Translations under genes and position numbers: made by a program | Shown here: one piece after another, positions 17,916-27,176 of the stretch | How positions within the stretch are numbered: the first letter of the stretch is position 1 | How the letters are laid out: each line of letters starts with the position of its first letter | Source of the DNA: Paraburkholderia lycopersici | Lineage (GTDB): Bacteria; Pseudomonadota; Gammaproteobacteria; Burkholderiales; Burkholderiaceae | DNA length: 64,000 bases | Assembly: GCF_900096975.1 (NCBI RefSeq) | Contig: NZ_FMYQ01000013.1 | Span: 1 to 64,000 of the forward strand | Reading direction: 5' to 3' | The notes under the pieces: model-generated | Database searches by the model: none | What the model was told of the DNA's origin: nothing | Seen by the model: the letters and a program-made list of their open reading frames with translations, nothing else

Positions 17916-19832
17916 ATGTTCAGAAAGCGGCTTCGCGCGGCATGGCTGGCTCTGCTCGTCGGCGCGGCGGCGCCCGTCGGTCACGCGCAATATACGACCG
18001 ACTGGCTCGCGAACACGCATGGCACCCTTGCCGCGCACGTCGGTAACGGCGCACGCTCGATGTGGGTCGCGCCCGAGGGTGTTATCTACACATCGTCGCG
18101 GTGGGACGAAAATGCAGGCGGCATGGAGATCTACCAGAACGGTGCGACGCTTGGCACCATCGGCGCGCACGACGAATTCCAGGGCGGAGCGATTACCGGC
18201 AACGCGACGTCGATCTTCGTCGCACTCGGCTATAACCGGTCGTTCGGCAGCGGCTCGGTGGGCCGCTACGATCGTAGCTCGAACGCGCGTGATCTTCGCA
18301 TTGCGGTCAGCACGTGGACCGGCATCCAGAACGCAGACGTCATCACCGGCCTCGCGACGGCAGGCACGCTGCTCTATGCCAGCGACTTTTACGGCAATCG
18401 CGTACGTGTCTATACGACCGACGGCGTCTGGCAGCGCGACATCGGCGTTCAGCAACCCGGTGCGCTCGCAATCGACGGCGCCGGCAACCTGTGGGTCGCG
18501 CGCGCGAGCGCGGGCGTCGTCGCGCAGTTCAGCCCGGCCGGCGCCGCGCTGCATACGATCCAGATGGCCGCGGGCGCGCATCCGTCGGCGCTCTGTTTCG
18601 ACGCTTCGACCGGCGAGCTGCTGGTCGGCGACGAAGGGCCCGACATGAACATCAAGCGTTACGCCCTGCCGGGCACGCCCACGCAGGTCGGCACGTTCGG
18701 CGTGCAGGGCGGCTACCTCGACACCACGACGGGCATCAAGGGGCAAGTCGGCGACAAGCGCTTCACGCGCGTCGTCGGCATCGGCAAAGATGCAGCGGGG
18801 AACCTGTACGTGCTCGACAACGCATGGGGCGGCGACTGGGACCTGGGGCGCAACGGCAGTACCGACATTCACGCCTACAGCCCGACGGGCACGCTGCAGT
18901 GGACCCTGCAGGCGCTGAATTTCGAGGCAGTCGCGGCGCCGGACCCGGTCACCGACGGCGCATATTTCTACAGCGGCAACAACATCTATACGGGCACTTC
19001 GGGGGGCACATTCGTCGCCAACACGATCGATCCGTTTTCCTGGCCATCCGATCCGCGCCTGAACATGAACGACTATCAGCGCGGCCAGCATTTCGGGCAG
19101 CTCGTGGCAGTCGGCGGCAAGCGCATTCTCGTCGCTTCTGGTCAGAATCCCGACACGTTCAACTTCTATCACTTCCAGCCGTCGAGCGGCTACATAGCGA
19201 TTCCAGACGGCTCGATTCCTGGCAAACCATTCAACACGAACCTGAAGGTGACGGCCGGCTTCGCTATCGACGGCAACGGCGACGTATGGGCCGGCCTCGC
19301 ACGGACCAATCAGATCTACCACTATCCGCTGGCCGGTTTCGACGCGAACGGCAAGCCGTCCTGGGGCGCGGCCACGCCGGTCCAGATTCCGCGTACCGTG
19401 CTGCCGCTTACGCGCATCATTTACCAATCCGACACCGACACGATGATTCTCGCTCAGGGCATCTCGGGAAGCTGGGACTGGACGGCGATGAACGGACACG
19501 TCGAGGTCTATCACGGCTGGAAAGCCGGCAACACGAGTACACCGGGCCCCGTCATCAATCTCACGGGCGCGAATCCGAAATCGATTGCGGCGGCCGGCCA
19601 CTATCTGTTCGTCGGCTATGTGCACACGGTGCCGAACGTCGACGTATTCGACCTCACCACGGGCAGCTTCGTCACGACGCTGACCAACTCGAACTCGTCG
19701 GCAATGGACGTCGGCAACGACGTCGATTCGATGTACGGCATTCGTGCGTATCTGCGGTCGACCGGGGAATATGTGATAACCAGGGACAATTACAACGGTT
19801 CGAGCATCGTCGTTTATCGCTGGCGTCCGTGA
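17916..19832 (+). CDS. Exported beta-propeller protein (NHL/SMP-30-like), function unknown
   Basis: 638-residue protein with a clear signal peptide (MFRKRLRAAWLALLVGAAAP, cleaved after GHA before QYTT). The mature part is rich in repeated strands of the type G-aromatic-NLYVLDNAWGG, GNLWVARASAG and GDVWAGLARTN, typical of six- or seven-bladed beta-propellers of the NHL/SMP-30 class. No catalytic residues can be assigned. It lies 274 bp downstream of the fuconate dehydratase on the same strand; a link is possible but there is no close coupling. It could be a secreted sugar-acid lactonase or a structural binding protein. Confidence 0.75.
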   Translation: MFRKRLRAAWLALLVGAAAPVGHAQYTTDWLANTHGTLAAHVGNGARSMWVAPEGVIYTSSRWDENAGGMEIYQNGATLGTIGAHDEFQGGAITGNATSIFVALGYNRSFGSGSVGRYDRSSNARDLRIAVSTWTGIQNADVITGLATAGTLLYASDFYGNRVRVYTTDGVWQRDIGVQQPGALAIDGAGNLWVARASAGVVAQFSPAGAALHTIQMAAGAHPSALCFDASTGELLVGDEGPDMNIKRYALPGTPTQVGTFGVQGGYLDTTTGIKGQVGDKRFTRVVGIGKDAAGNLYVLDNAWGGDWDLGRNGSTDIHAYSPTGTLQWTLQALNFEAVAAPDPVTDGAYFYSGNNIYTGTSGGTFVANTIDPFSWPSDPRLNMNDYQRGQHFGQLVAVGGKRILVASGQNPDTFNFYHFQPSSGYIAIPDGSIPGKPFNTNLKVTAGFAIDGNGDVWAGLARTNQIYHYPLAGFDANGKPSWGAATPVQIPRTVLPLTRIIYQSDTDTMILAQGISGSWDWTAMNGHVEVYHGWKAGNTSTPGPVINLTGANPKSIAAAGHYLFVGYVHTVPNVDVFDLTTGSFVTTLTNSNSSAMDVGNDVDSMYGIRAYLRSTGEYVITRDNYNGSSIVVYRWRP

Positions 19833-20004
19833 GCACGGCGGAACAGCGCGATCGTTTACCTGGGCTACGGATCAAGGCGTTTCGCGGCGCGTCGCTGTCC
19901 GTCGGGTCCACCCGGACGTCCGATACCGCGGCAGTTTCGCCAGTTCTTGCCGGTTGCTTTATGCTGTCGAACCCAGTCAGGGAACAGCATGGAGAACACA
20001 AAGC

Positions 20005-20925
20005 ATGGACAGAACAGTGACGGTAACGGGCGTGGTGGGCACGGGATTGATGGGCGTCGGGATCGCGACGCAATGTGCATTGCACGGCATGCGCACGATC
20101 GTGCATGACGTCGATCCCACACGGCTCGAGAGTGTGGCCGCAAAGGCCGAAGCCGTGCTCGACGAACTGATCGACGCACGCCGCATCGACGCTAAGGCTC
20201 GCGCGGCGGCGCTTGCGCGTATCGAAACGACCGGGACACTCGACGCGATGGCCGACGCCCAGTTCGTCTTCGAGGCCGTGCCCGAAGTGCTCGATCTCAA
20301 GCACCGGCTCTATGCGCAGCTCGGCGCGGTGCTCGCCCCGGATGCGATTCTCGCGAGCAACACGAGCGGTTTCGAGCCCGACCTGCTAGCCGCGCCGCTG
20401 GCCGCTCGCGAGCGTTTCGTGATCGCGCATTTCTGGAATCCGCCTCACATGATTCCGCTCGTCGAAGTCGTGCCCGGGGGCGCTACCGCGCCGGAAGTCA
20501 CTGCGCGAACAGAGGCGCTCATGCGCGTAATCGGCATGGAGCCCGTCGTGCTCGCCAAGGCGATCCCCGGCTTCGTCGGCAACCGGCTGCAGTTTGCGGT
20601 GCTGCGCGAGGCGCTCAACATCGTGCGCTCGGGCGCGGCGAGCCCCGAAGTGGTCGACCGGGTAATGAAGGCGTCGCTCGGCCGTCGCTGGGGAATCGTC
20701 GGCCCGTTCGAGAGCGCGGACATGGGCGGCCTCGACACGTTCGTCGACATTTCCTCGCACCTCATGCCCGAACTCGCGAAGGACGAAGACGTGATCGATC
20801 TGTTGCGCGAGCAAGTGAAGGCCGGACGCGTCGGCGTGCGCAGCGGCGCGGGCTTCTACGATTGGGACGACGCGCATTTCGCACGCGTGAAAACAGCGCG
20901 GCGCAAGCTCATTGCGGGCGGTTGA
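20005..20925 (+). CDS. 3-hydroxyacyl-CoA dehydrogenase-family NAD(H)-dependent enzyme
   Basis: 306-residue cytoplasmic dehydrogenase. The N-terminal Rossmann segment GVVGTGLMGVGIA binds NAD. It is followed by FEAVPEVLDLK and ASNTSGFEPDLLA, with a catalytic HFWNPPHMIPLVEVV segment and a C-terminal 3HCDH domain (GFVGNRLQFAVLREAL). Short single-domain members include 3-hydroxybutyryl-CoA, carnitine and L-gulonate dehydrogenases, so the substrate is open. The ATG at 20005 is chosen, with GGAG 10 bp upstream. It ends tail to tail with the sigma-54 activator of the hydroxybutyrate genes, which hints at, but does not show, a shared pathway. Confidence 0.85.
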   Translation: MDRTVTVTGVVGTGLMGVGIATQCALHGMRTIVHDVDPTRLESVAAKAEAVLDELIDARRIDAKARAAALARIETTGTLDAMADAQFVFEAVPEVLDLKHRLYAQLGAVLAPDAILASNTSGFEPDLLAAPLAARERFVIAHFWNPPHMIPLVEVVPGGATAPEVTARTEALMRVIGMEPVVLAKAIPGFVGNRLQFAVLREALNIVRSGAASPEVVDRVMKASLGRRWGIVGPFESADMGGLDTFVDISSHLMPELAKDEDVIDLLREQVKAGRVGVRSGAGFYDWDDAHFARVKTARRKLIAGG

Positions 20926-20943
20926 GCAAGCGAACCCGGGGCA

Positions 20944-22419
20944 TCAAACCTCGATGCCGAGGGCGACGATCCGCCGGTACAGCGTCGCGCGCGCCATGCC
21001 AATCCGCGCTGCGGCTTTCGCCACGTGACCGCCCGCCGCGCGCAACGCGTCGGTCAAGAAGCGGCGCTCGAAATCCTGCATCGCGTCTTCATACCGCTGC
21101 GGGCCCGCGAGATCCGGCGACGCGGCGACCTGCCCGCCGTGCGCACCCAATGCGCGGCGCGCCTCATCTTCGGCTCGATGCTGCTCGCGGCCGTCGCCGA
21201 CGAAGCGCGCGAGCACATGCGCGTCGATCCGCTCGCTGTCCGATAGCAGCACCGCGCGCTCGAGCGTATTGCGCAGCTCGCGCACGTTGCCAGGCCAGTT
21301 GTACGAGCACAGCGCCGCGAGCGCATCGCGGTCGAGTTCGAGATGCCCCGCTCCGCTTTCCACCGAAAGCTTGTCGAGAATTGCATACGCCATCCCCTCG
21401 ATGTCGGCGAGGCGCTCGCGCAGCGGCGGCACGCGAATCATCAGCACGTTGAGGCGATAGTAGAGGTCGGCGCGAAATCTGCCCTGCGCCACCAGCGCAG
21501 GCAGATCGGCCGACGTCGCCGCGATGATGCGCACGTCGGTGCGCATGATGCGGTTCGAACCGAGCGGCTCGAATTCCTGCTCCTGCAGAACCCTCAGCAA
21601 TTTGCCCTGCAGCGCGAGCGGCATATCGCCGATCTCGTCGAGAAAGAGCGTACCGCCCTGGGCCAGCTCGAACTTGCCGATGCGCCCCTTGCGGTCCGCC
21701 CCGGTGTACGCGCCCGGCTCCGCGCCGAAGAATTCCAGTTCCAGCAGCGTGTCGGGAATCGCCGCGACGTTCACCGTCACGAGAGGACCGTCCGCGCGCC
21801 CGGACGCGCCATGTATCGCGTGCGCAAGCAGTTCCTTGCCCGTGCCCGTTTCGCCGAGCAGGAGCACCGGCGACGTCAGGCGCGCAGCCCGGCGCGCCTG
21901 ACGCTTGACCTCGAGGCTCGCGGCGCTGGTGCCGATCAAACTCGAAAAGCTGTATTTCGCGCGACGCACCTGAGCGAGCGACTGACGCGTGCTGATGAGT
22001 TCGGCACGCAGCCGCGCGTACTGGCTGAAGAGCGGCGACAACCCCTTGAGTTCGTTGAACAACACGAAGCCCACTGCGCCGATCGTATCGCCGTTGTCGT
22101 CCTTGATCGGCAGGCGCGTGACGACGATCGGATCGCGATCGGTTTCGAGTATGTCGAGCAGAATGGGTTCGCCGCCCTTCACGACGTCGCGCATCATGCT
22201 GTTCGGAATGACGCTTTCGCAATCGAGCCCGATCACCGCGGCCGGATCGTCGAAGCCGAAGCGCGCCGCGTAGTGCTGGTTGATCCACACCACGCGCGCG
22301 TTGCGATCGACGATAACGGTGCCTTCGCTGAACTTGTCGAGTGACTGGAAGAGCGATTGCATAGCCAGTTTGCGCACGTGCTCGTAGTCGGCCAGCAGCG
22401 CGGTCGTTTCTATTTCCAT
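20944..22419 (-). CDS. Sigma-54-dependent activator with PAS domain (3-hydroxybutyrate regulator candidate)
   Basis: 491-residue enhancer-binding protein. An N-terminal PAS domain (about residues 25-125, with VIVDRNARVVWINQHY) precedes an AAA+ domain with Walker A GETGTGKE (189-196), the sigma-54 contact loop GAYTGA (236-241) and Walker B FLDEIGDMP. A Fis-type helix-turn-helix ends the protein (AAARIGMARATLYRRI). No receiver domain is present, so the signal is probably a small molecule. It is divergent from a permease / 3-hydroxybutyrate dehydrogenase operon that has a -24/-12 promoter, the same logic as the bdhA-permease-activator group in pseudomonads. Confidence 0.92.
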   Translation of the reverse strand: MEIETTALLADYEHVRKLAMQSLFQSLDKFSEGTVIVDRNARVVWINQHYAARFGFDDPAAVIGLDCESVIPNSMMRDVVKGGEPILLDILETDRDPIVVTRLPIKDDNGDTIGAVGFVLFNELKGLSPLFSQYARLRAELISTRQSLAQVRRAKYSFSSLIGTSAASLEVKRQARRAARLTSPVLLLGETGTGKELLAHAIHGASGRADGPLVTVNVAAIPDTLLELEFFGAEPGAYTGADRKGRIGKFELAQGGTLFLDEIGDMPLALQGKLLRVLQEQEFEPLGSNRIMRTDVRIIAATSADLPALVAQGRFRADLYYRLNVLMIRVPPLRERLADIEGMAYAILDKLSVESGAGHLELDRDALAALCSYNWPGNVRELRNTLERAVLLSDSERIDAHVLARFVGDGREQHRAEDEARRALGAHGGQVAASPDLAGPQRYEDAMQDFERRFLTDALRAAGGHVAKAAARIGMARATLYRRIVALGIEV

Positions 22420-22461
22420 TCGGTTCTTTTTTCATCTGTCGCGGTCCAATCCGGGCCGCGT

Positions 22462-22500
22462 ATTCTCATTTTCGCGACGAATTATCGCAGAAATGAGAAT
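22462..22500. promoter_or_regulatory. Perfect 10-bp inverted repeat, candidate upstream activator site
   Basis: ATTCTCATTT at 22462-22471 and AAATGAGAAT at 22491-22500 are perfect inverted copies 19 bp apart. The centre lies about 215 bp upstream of the -24/-12 promoter, the usual range for enhancer sites, and 43-81 bp upstream of the activator's own start. Binding by the adjacent activator is inferred. Confidence 0.6.
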
Positions 22501-22684
22501 GCGCTACACCCCGGAGAAACCGGGCTTTACACGCTTGGCGACGAGCCCATGGCGTCTTTCCGCGCCGGTGCCATCTCAGTTTCGAGACCGTATCGGGGCC
22601 TCGGCATCGCCGCGGGCGCCGCGCCGCGCCGGACGCACGACTGCGAGCCTTGCTGCGCCGTGTCCAGCAAGGCTCGCCGGCTGC

Positions 22685-22700
22685 TGGCACATATCGTGCT
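22685..22700 (+). promoter_or_regulatory. Sigma-54 (-24/-12) promoter of the permease / hydroxybutyrate dehydrogenase operon
   Basis: TGGCACATATCGTGCT matches the sigma-54 consensus TGGCACG-N4-TTGCW at 10 of 12 defined positions. The invariant GG (22686-22687) and GC (22698-22699) are exactly ten bases apart. It ends 77 bp before the permease ATG. The adjacent gene encodes a sigma-54 activator, which strengthens the call. Confidence 0.8.
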
Positions 22701-22777
22701 CTATTGCGCGGTCGCGCCGGCTTCGAAGCGCGGAACAAGCAAATGTGCCTGCACGAATAAACCCCACTGGAGACAAG

Positions 22778-24178
22778 ATGTCCTTTGTGATCGTGATCGC
22801 CGCCCTGGCGTTCCTGATGCTGGTCGCCTACCGCGGCTACAGCGTCATTCTGTTTGCGCCCATCGCCGCACTGGGCGCCGTCCTGCTGATCGACCCCGCC
22901 GCTGTCGCGCCGGTGTTCTCCGGCATCTTCATGGACAAGATGGTGGGCTTCGTGAAGCTCTACTTTCCCGTGTTCCTGCTCGGCGCCGTATTCGGTAAGG
23001 TCATCGAACTATCGGGCTTTTCCGAAGCCATCGTGGCCGCCGCGATCCGCTATATCGGCCGCTCGCGAGCGAACGCCGTGATCGTCGCGGTGTGCGCGCT
23101 GCTCACGTACGGCGGCGTCTCGCTGTTCGTCGTGGTGTTCGCGGTCTATCCGTTCGCCGCCGAACTCTATCGCCAGAGCAATATTCCCAAACGCCTCATG
23201 CCCGGCGCGATCGCGCTCGGCGCGTTCACGTTCACGATGGATTCGCTGCCCGGCACGCCGCAAATCCAGAACATCATTCCCACCACGTTTTTCAAGACCA
23301 CTGCGTGGGCCGCGCCCTGGCTCGGCGTGATCGGCTCGGTCTTCATCATCGTCGTGGGCCTCACGTACCTCGAATGGCGTCGCCGCGGCGCAATGGCGAA
23401 GGGCGAAGGCTACGGCACTTCGCTCGTGAACGAGCCCGAGCGCGTGGAAACGGGCAACCTGCCGCATCCGGCGCTCGCGATCGCGCCGCTCGTGCTCGTC
23501 GGCGTCGCCAATTTCTTGCTGACCAAGTGGATTCCGCAGTGGTACGGCGAAAGTTTCACCGTCTCGCCCGACGTGCTGCCCGGCATTCACGCGCCCGTGA
23601 CCGTGCCAGTGAAGAGCGTCGTCGCGATCTGGGCCGTCCAGGGCGCGCTGCTGCTCGGCATTCTGCTCGTCATCGTGACGGCCTTTGGCCGCGTGAAGGC
23701 GCGTTTCGCGACCGGCACCAAGACCGCCGTGAGCGGTGCGCTGCTCGCCACGCTCAATACGGCGTCCGAGTACGGCTTCGGCGGCGTGATCTCGGCGCTG
23801 CCCGGCTTCCTCGTCATCGGCAACGCGCTCAAAGCGATTCCGAATCCGCTCGTGAATGCGGCCGTGTCGGTCTCGGCGCTCGCGGGCATCACGGGCTCGG
23901 CGTCGGGCGGCATGAGCATCGCGCTCGCCGCGATGTCGGACACCTTCATCAAGACGGCGCAGGCCATGCACATTCCGATGGAAGTCCTCCACCGCGTGGT
24001 GGCGATGGCGAGCGGCGGCATGGATACACTGCCGCACAACGGCGCGGTCATCACGCTGCTCGCGGTCACTGGCCTCACGCACCGGGAGTCGTATCGCGAC
24101 ATTTTCGCGGTGACCATCATCAAGACGCTAGCCGTCTTCTTCGTCATCGCCGTGTTCTACCTGACCGGTCTCGTCTGA
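22778..24178 (+). CDS. GntP-family permease, probable 3-hydroxybutyrate uptake
   Basis: 466-residue inner-membrane transporter with about twelve hydrophobic segments. It shows GntP-family features: GGVSLFVVVFAVYPFAAELYR split over the fourth segment, DSLPGTPQIQN, and GGMDTLPHNGAVI near the C-terminus. The open frame starts much earlier, but the ATG at 22778 begins directly with the first membrane helix. It is followed after 24 bp by 3-hydroxybutyrate dehydrogenase and sits behind a sigma-54 promoter, so D-3-hydroxybutyrate is the likely substrate. Gluconate or another hydroxy acid cannot be excluded from sequence alone. Confidence 0.85.
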   Translation: MSFVIVIAALAFLMLVAYRGYSVILFAPIAALGAVLLIDPAAVAPVFSGIFMDKMVGFVKLYFPVFLLGAVFGKVIELSGFSEAIVAAAIRYIGRSRANAVIVAVCALLTYGGVSLFVVVFAVYPFAAELYRQSNIPKRLMPGAIALGAFTFTMDSLPGTPQIQNIIPTTFFKTTAWAAPWLGVIGSVFIIVVGLTYLEWRRRGAMAKGEGYGTSLVNEPERVETGNLPHPALAIAPLVLVGVANFLLTKWIPQWYGESFTVSPDVLPGIHAPVTVPVKSVVAIWAVQGALLLGILLVIVTAFGRVKARFATGTKTAVSGALLATLNTASEYGFGGVISALPGFLVIGNALKAIPNPLVNAAVSVSALAGITGSASGGMSIALAAMSDTFIKTAQAMHIPMEVLHRVVAMASGGMDTLPHNGAVITLLAVTGLTHRESYRDIFAVTIIKTLAVFFVIAVFYLTGLV

Positions 24179-24202
24179 CCGGCATTCATACCAGGCTCAC
24201 TC

Positions 24203-24994
24203 ATGCACCTCTCACAGACGCTTGCCCTCGCCGGGAAAACCGCGGTCGTCACCGGATCGACGAGCGGCATAGGGCTCGGCATCGCGACGGCGCTTGCCCG
24301 TGCGGGCGCCAACATCGTCCTGAACGGCTTCGGCGACGTGGCGGCCGCGCTCGCCCGGATCGAAGCCGCCGGCGTGCGCGCCGCGCATCACGACGCGGAC
24401 ATGAGCCGCCCCGCCGACATCGAGGCCCTCATGGCCTTCGCGACGAACACGTTCGGCAGTCTCGACATCCTCGTCAACAACGCAGGTATTCAGTATGTCG
24501 AAACGATCGAGCACTTTCCGGCCGAGCGCTGGGATCAGATCATCGCGGTCAATCTCAGCGCCACCTTTCATGCAACGCGCGCGGCGCTTCCCATCATGCG
24601 CGCGGCGGGCTGGGGACGCGTAATCAATATCGCCTCGGTGCACGGGCTTGTCGGCTCGGTCGGCAAATCGGCGTATGTCGCGGCCAAGCACGGCGTCATC
24701 GGGCTCACGAAGGTCGCCGCGCTGGAGACGGCGCGCAGCGGCGTCACCGTCAATGCGATCTGTCCGGGCTGGGTGCTCACGCCACTCGTCCAGAAGCAGA
24801 TTGACGATCTTGCCCATCGCGAGTCGATTTCCACCGAAGACGCCACACTGAAGCTGCTCGGCGAAAAGCAGCCGTCGGGACGTTTTGCGAGCGTCGAACA
24901 GATTGGCGGCGTGGCGGTGTTTCTGTGCTCGGAAGCGGCCAGCGAAATGCGCGGAGCCGAACTGAAGGTGGATGGAGGATGGCTCGCGCAATAA
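24203..24994 (+). CDS. bdhA: D-3-hydroxybutyrate dehydrogenase
   Basis: 263-residue short-chain dehydrogenase that oxidises D-3-hydroxybutyrate to acetoacetate with NAD. Seen: TGSTSGIGLGIA for cofactor binding, the family-specific NGFGD, NNAGIQ, and the catalytic Y158-x3-K162 in SAYVAAKHG. The segments CPGWVLTPLVQKQI and GEKQPSGRF match known 3-hydroxybutyrate dehydrogenases closely. It lies 24 bp behind the GntP permease and should share its sigma-54 promoter. The enzyme links poly-hydroxybutyrate or external hydroxybutyrate to central metabolism. Confidence 0.92.
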   Translation: MHLSQTLALAGKTAVVTGSTSGIGLGIATALARAGANIVLNGFGDVAAALARIEAAGVRAAHHDADMSRPADIEALMAFATNTFGSLDILVNNAGIQYVETIEHFPAERWDQIIAVNLSATFHATRAALPIMRAAGWGRVINIASVHGLVGSVGKSAYVAAKHGVIGLTKVAALETARSGVTVNAICPGWVLTPLVQKQIDDLAHRESISTEDATLKLLGEKQPSGRFASVEQIGGVAVFLCSEAASEMRGAELKVDGGWLAQ

Positions 24995-25096
24995 GTGCGC
25001 CAGCGTGTCCCGCCCTTTGAATGCGGGCGGGACGGCGACGCATGGTTTCGCGCGCCGCATGGCGGACGACGCGAACACGTCGCCCGCCTCGTCCTG

Positions 25097-25495
25097 CTAC
25101 TGACCGATGCCGATCAGTTCGACTTCGAACGTGAGGTCGCTGTTCGGGGGGATCGGGCCGACTGCGCGATCGCCGTAAGCGGTCGCTGCCGGACAGGTCA
25201 GCTTCGCCTTGCCGCCGACCTTCATCTTCTGCACCCCTTGCGTCCAGCACGGGATCACCTGGCCAAGCGGAAAGGTCGCCGGGCCGCCATGCTTGGCGGA
25301 GCTGTCGAATTCGGTGCCGTTCGCGAGCGTACCGCGATAGTTGACGCGCACGACGTCGTTGGCCGTCGGTTGCGGACCGGTGCCTTGCTTGAGATGCTCG
25401 ACCACCACGCCCGAGGGCAACTTCTCTATGGGGTTGGCGGCGAACGCGGTCGATGCAACGGTAGCAGCGGCGAGTAAGGCGACTAGTGTTTTCAT
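25097..25495 (-). CDS. FKBP-type peptidyl-prolyl isomerase, exported
   Basis: 132-residue protein with a signal peptide (MKTLVALLAAATVASTAFA, cleaved before ANPI) and one FKBP domain. Seen: VRVNYRGTLANGTEFDSS, GQVIPCWTQGVQKMKVGGKA (a Cys-Trp where many have a Gly/Ala-Trp), AYGDR and PNSDLTFEVELIGI. It catalyses cis-trans prolyl isomerisation, here in the periplasm. The ATG at 25495 is chosen because the signal peptide follows immediately. It is a single gene, tail to tail with the hydroxybutyrate operon. Confidence 0.9.
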   Translation of the reverse strand: MKTLVALLAAATVASTAFAANPIEKLPSGVVVEHLKQGTGPQPTANDVVRVNYRGTLANGTEFDSSAKHGGPATFPLGQVIPCWTQGVQKMKVGGKAKLTCPAATAYGDRAVGPIPPNSDLTFEVELIGIGQ

Positions 25496-25770
25496 GCGAT
25501 GTCCTCGTTGGATAGCACGGCGATTATATCGGCTGCGGTTCTCGCCGCCGTCGGCGGCGCGTATCGGAAATAGCGCCCGCTTGCCGCAGATCTCCCTTAC
25601 CAACCGTTACACAAGCGAAGCAATCGTTTCACCTGTAGTCCAGGCGAGTTCCTGGAATTCCTCAGACCGTTGAGCGGCACGGCTTTTCACGCAAGACGGT
25701 CTCGCGCAAAACGGCACTGCCCGCTGCGTTGCGCGCGCATTCGATACCAATCACGCAGAAAGGAGTTCAC

Positions 25771-26349
25771 ATGACTCGCCTCTCGCTTGCCTCGCTCATC
25801 ACGGCTTCGGCCGCTGGCCTTTTCGCCGTTACGCCGGGCGCCCGTGCGCAAACCCCCGCGCCTTCTGCGTCCGCGGCGCCTTCCGCTACGGCCGCGGCCG
25901 CAACCGGCCAGCTTCACGAAGCCGACAAGACCTTCATCGCCGACGGCACGCAAACCGTCGCCACGCAGCGCGATGCCGCGCGCATTGCCGACTCGCGTTC
26001 GACGGACCGCGAAGTGAAGGCCTTCGCGGAGAAGCTGGTCGCCGACTATACGAAGCTCTCGGACTCGATGCGCGCCGCAAGCCCGCGCGGCGTGGACGTG
26101 CCGCGCAATGATCCTGATGCGGCGGCGCTGGGCAGCATCGACAATCTGCGCGGCGCGGATTTCGACAAGACGTACATCGAGCAGATCGCGCTTGCGGGCC
26201 AGCAGAAAACGCTCTCGGCATTCCAGGCGGAGATTGCCTCGGGCCGCGACGCGGGCCTCAAGAAAGCCGCCACGGAAGGTCTGCCGGTGATCCAGGCCGA
26301 CTACGCCAAGGCGCAGCAACTCGCTAAGCGCAAGCACCTGGCAGGCTGA
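25771..26349 (+). CDS. Exported DUF4142 protein
   Basis: 192-residue protein with signal peptide (LASLITASAAGLFAVTPGARA, in two parts around the hydrophobic core, cleaved before QTPA). A low-complexity Pro/Ala/Ser linker follows, then a helical DUF4142 domain (DKTFIADGTQTVATQRDAAR ... FAEKLVADYTKL ... FDKTYIEQIALAGQQ). This fold resembles ferritin-like helical bundles; members are periplasmic and often stress-linked, but no activity is established. An AGGAG site lies 6 bp before the ATG. It stands alone. Confidence 0.85.
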   Translation: MTRLSLASLITASAAGLFAVTPGARAQTPAPSASAAPSATAAAATGQLHEADKTFIADGTQTVATQRDAARIADSRSTDREVKAFAEKLVADYTKLSDSMRAASPRGVDVPRNDPDAAALGSIDNLRGADFDKTYIEQIALAGQQKTLSAFQAEIASGRDAGLKKAATEGLPVIQADYAKAQQLAKRKHLAG

Positions 26350-26415
26350 CGACGCGGTAATGACGGCGGGGACCGGCCGCGCCTGCGCCGGCCCCTGCCC
26401 CTGCCCCTGCATACC

Positions 26416-27015
<600 letters not shown>

Positions 27016-27176
27016 CTGCGTGATCGGCTTGCGGGAGACGTAGGGCGAGCGGCAAGTATGGCCGAAGTCGCGGCGCGAAGCCATGCCGGCGAAACGGCGC
27101 GTGCGTTGCGATCCGCGGCGCGTTCCCGTTTCTGGCCTATGATGGCGTTGAACGCCACGCCCGCCTGCCGCGAATC

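Noticed and set aside
17898..19625. Open frame of 575 codons antisense to the beta-propeller gene
   Set aside because: No start signal or domain; the plus strand has a signal peptide and propeller repeats.
22493..22777. N-terminal extension of the GntP permease frame
   Set aside because: The extension would translate through the sigma-54 promoter and lacks a membrane-protein character; the ATG at 22778 starts directly in the first helix.
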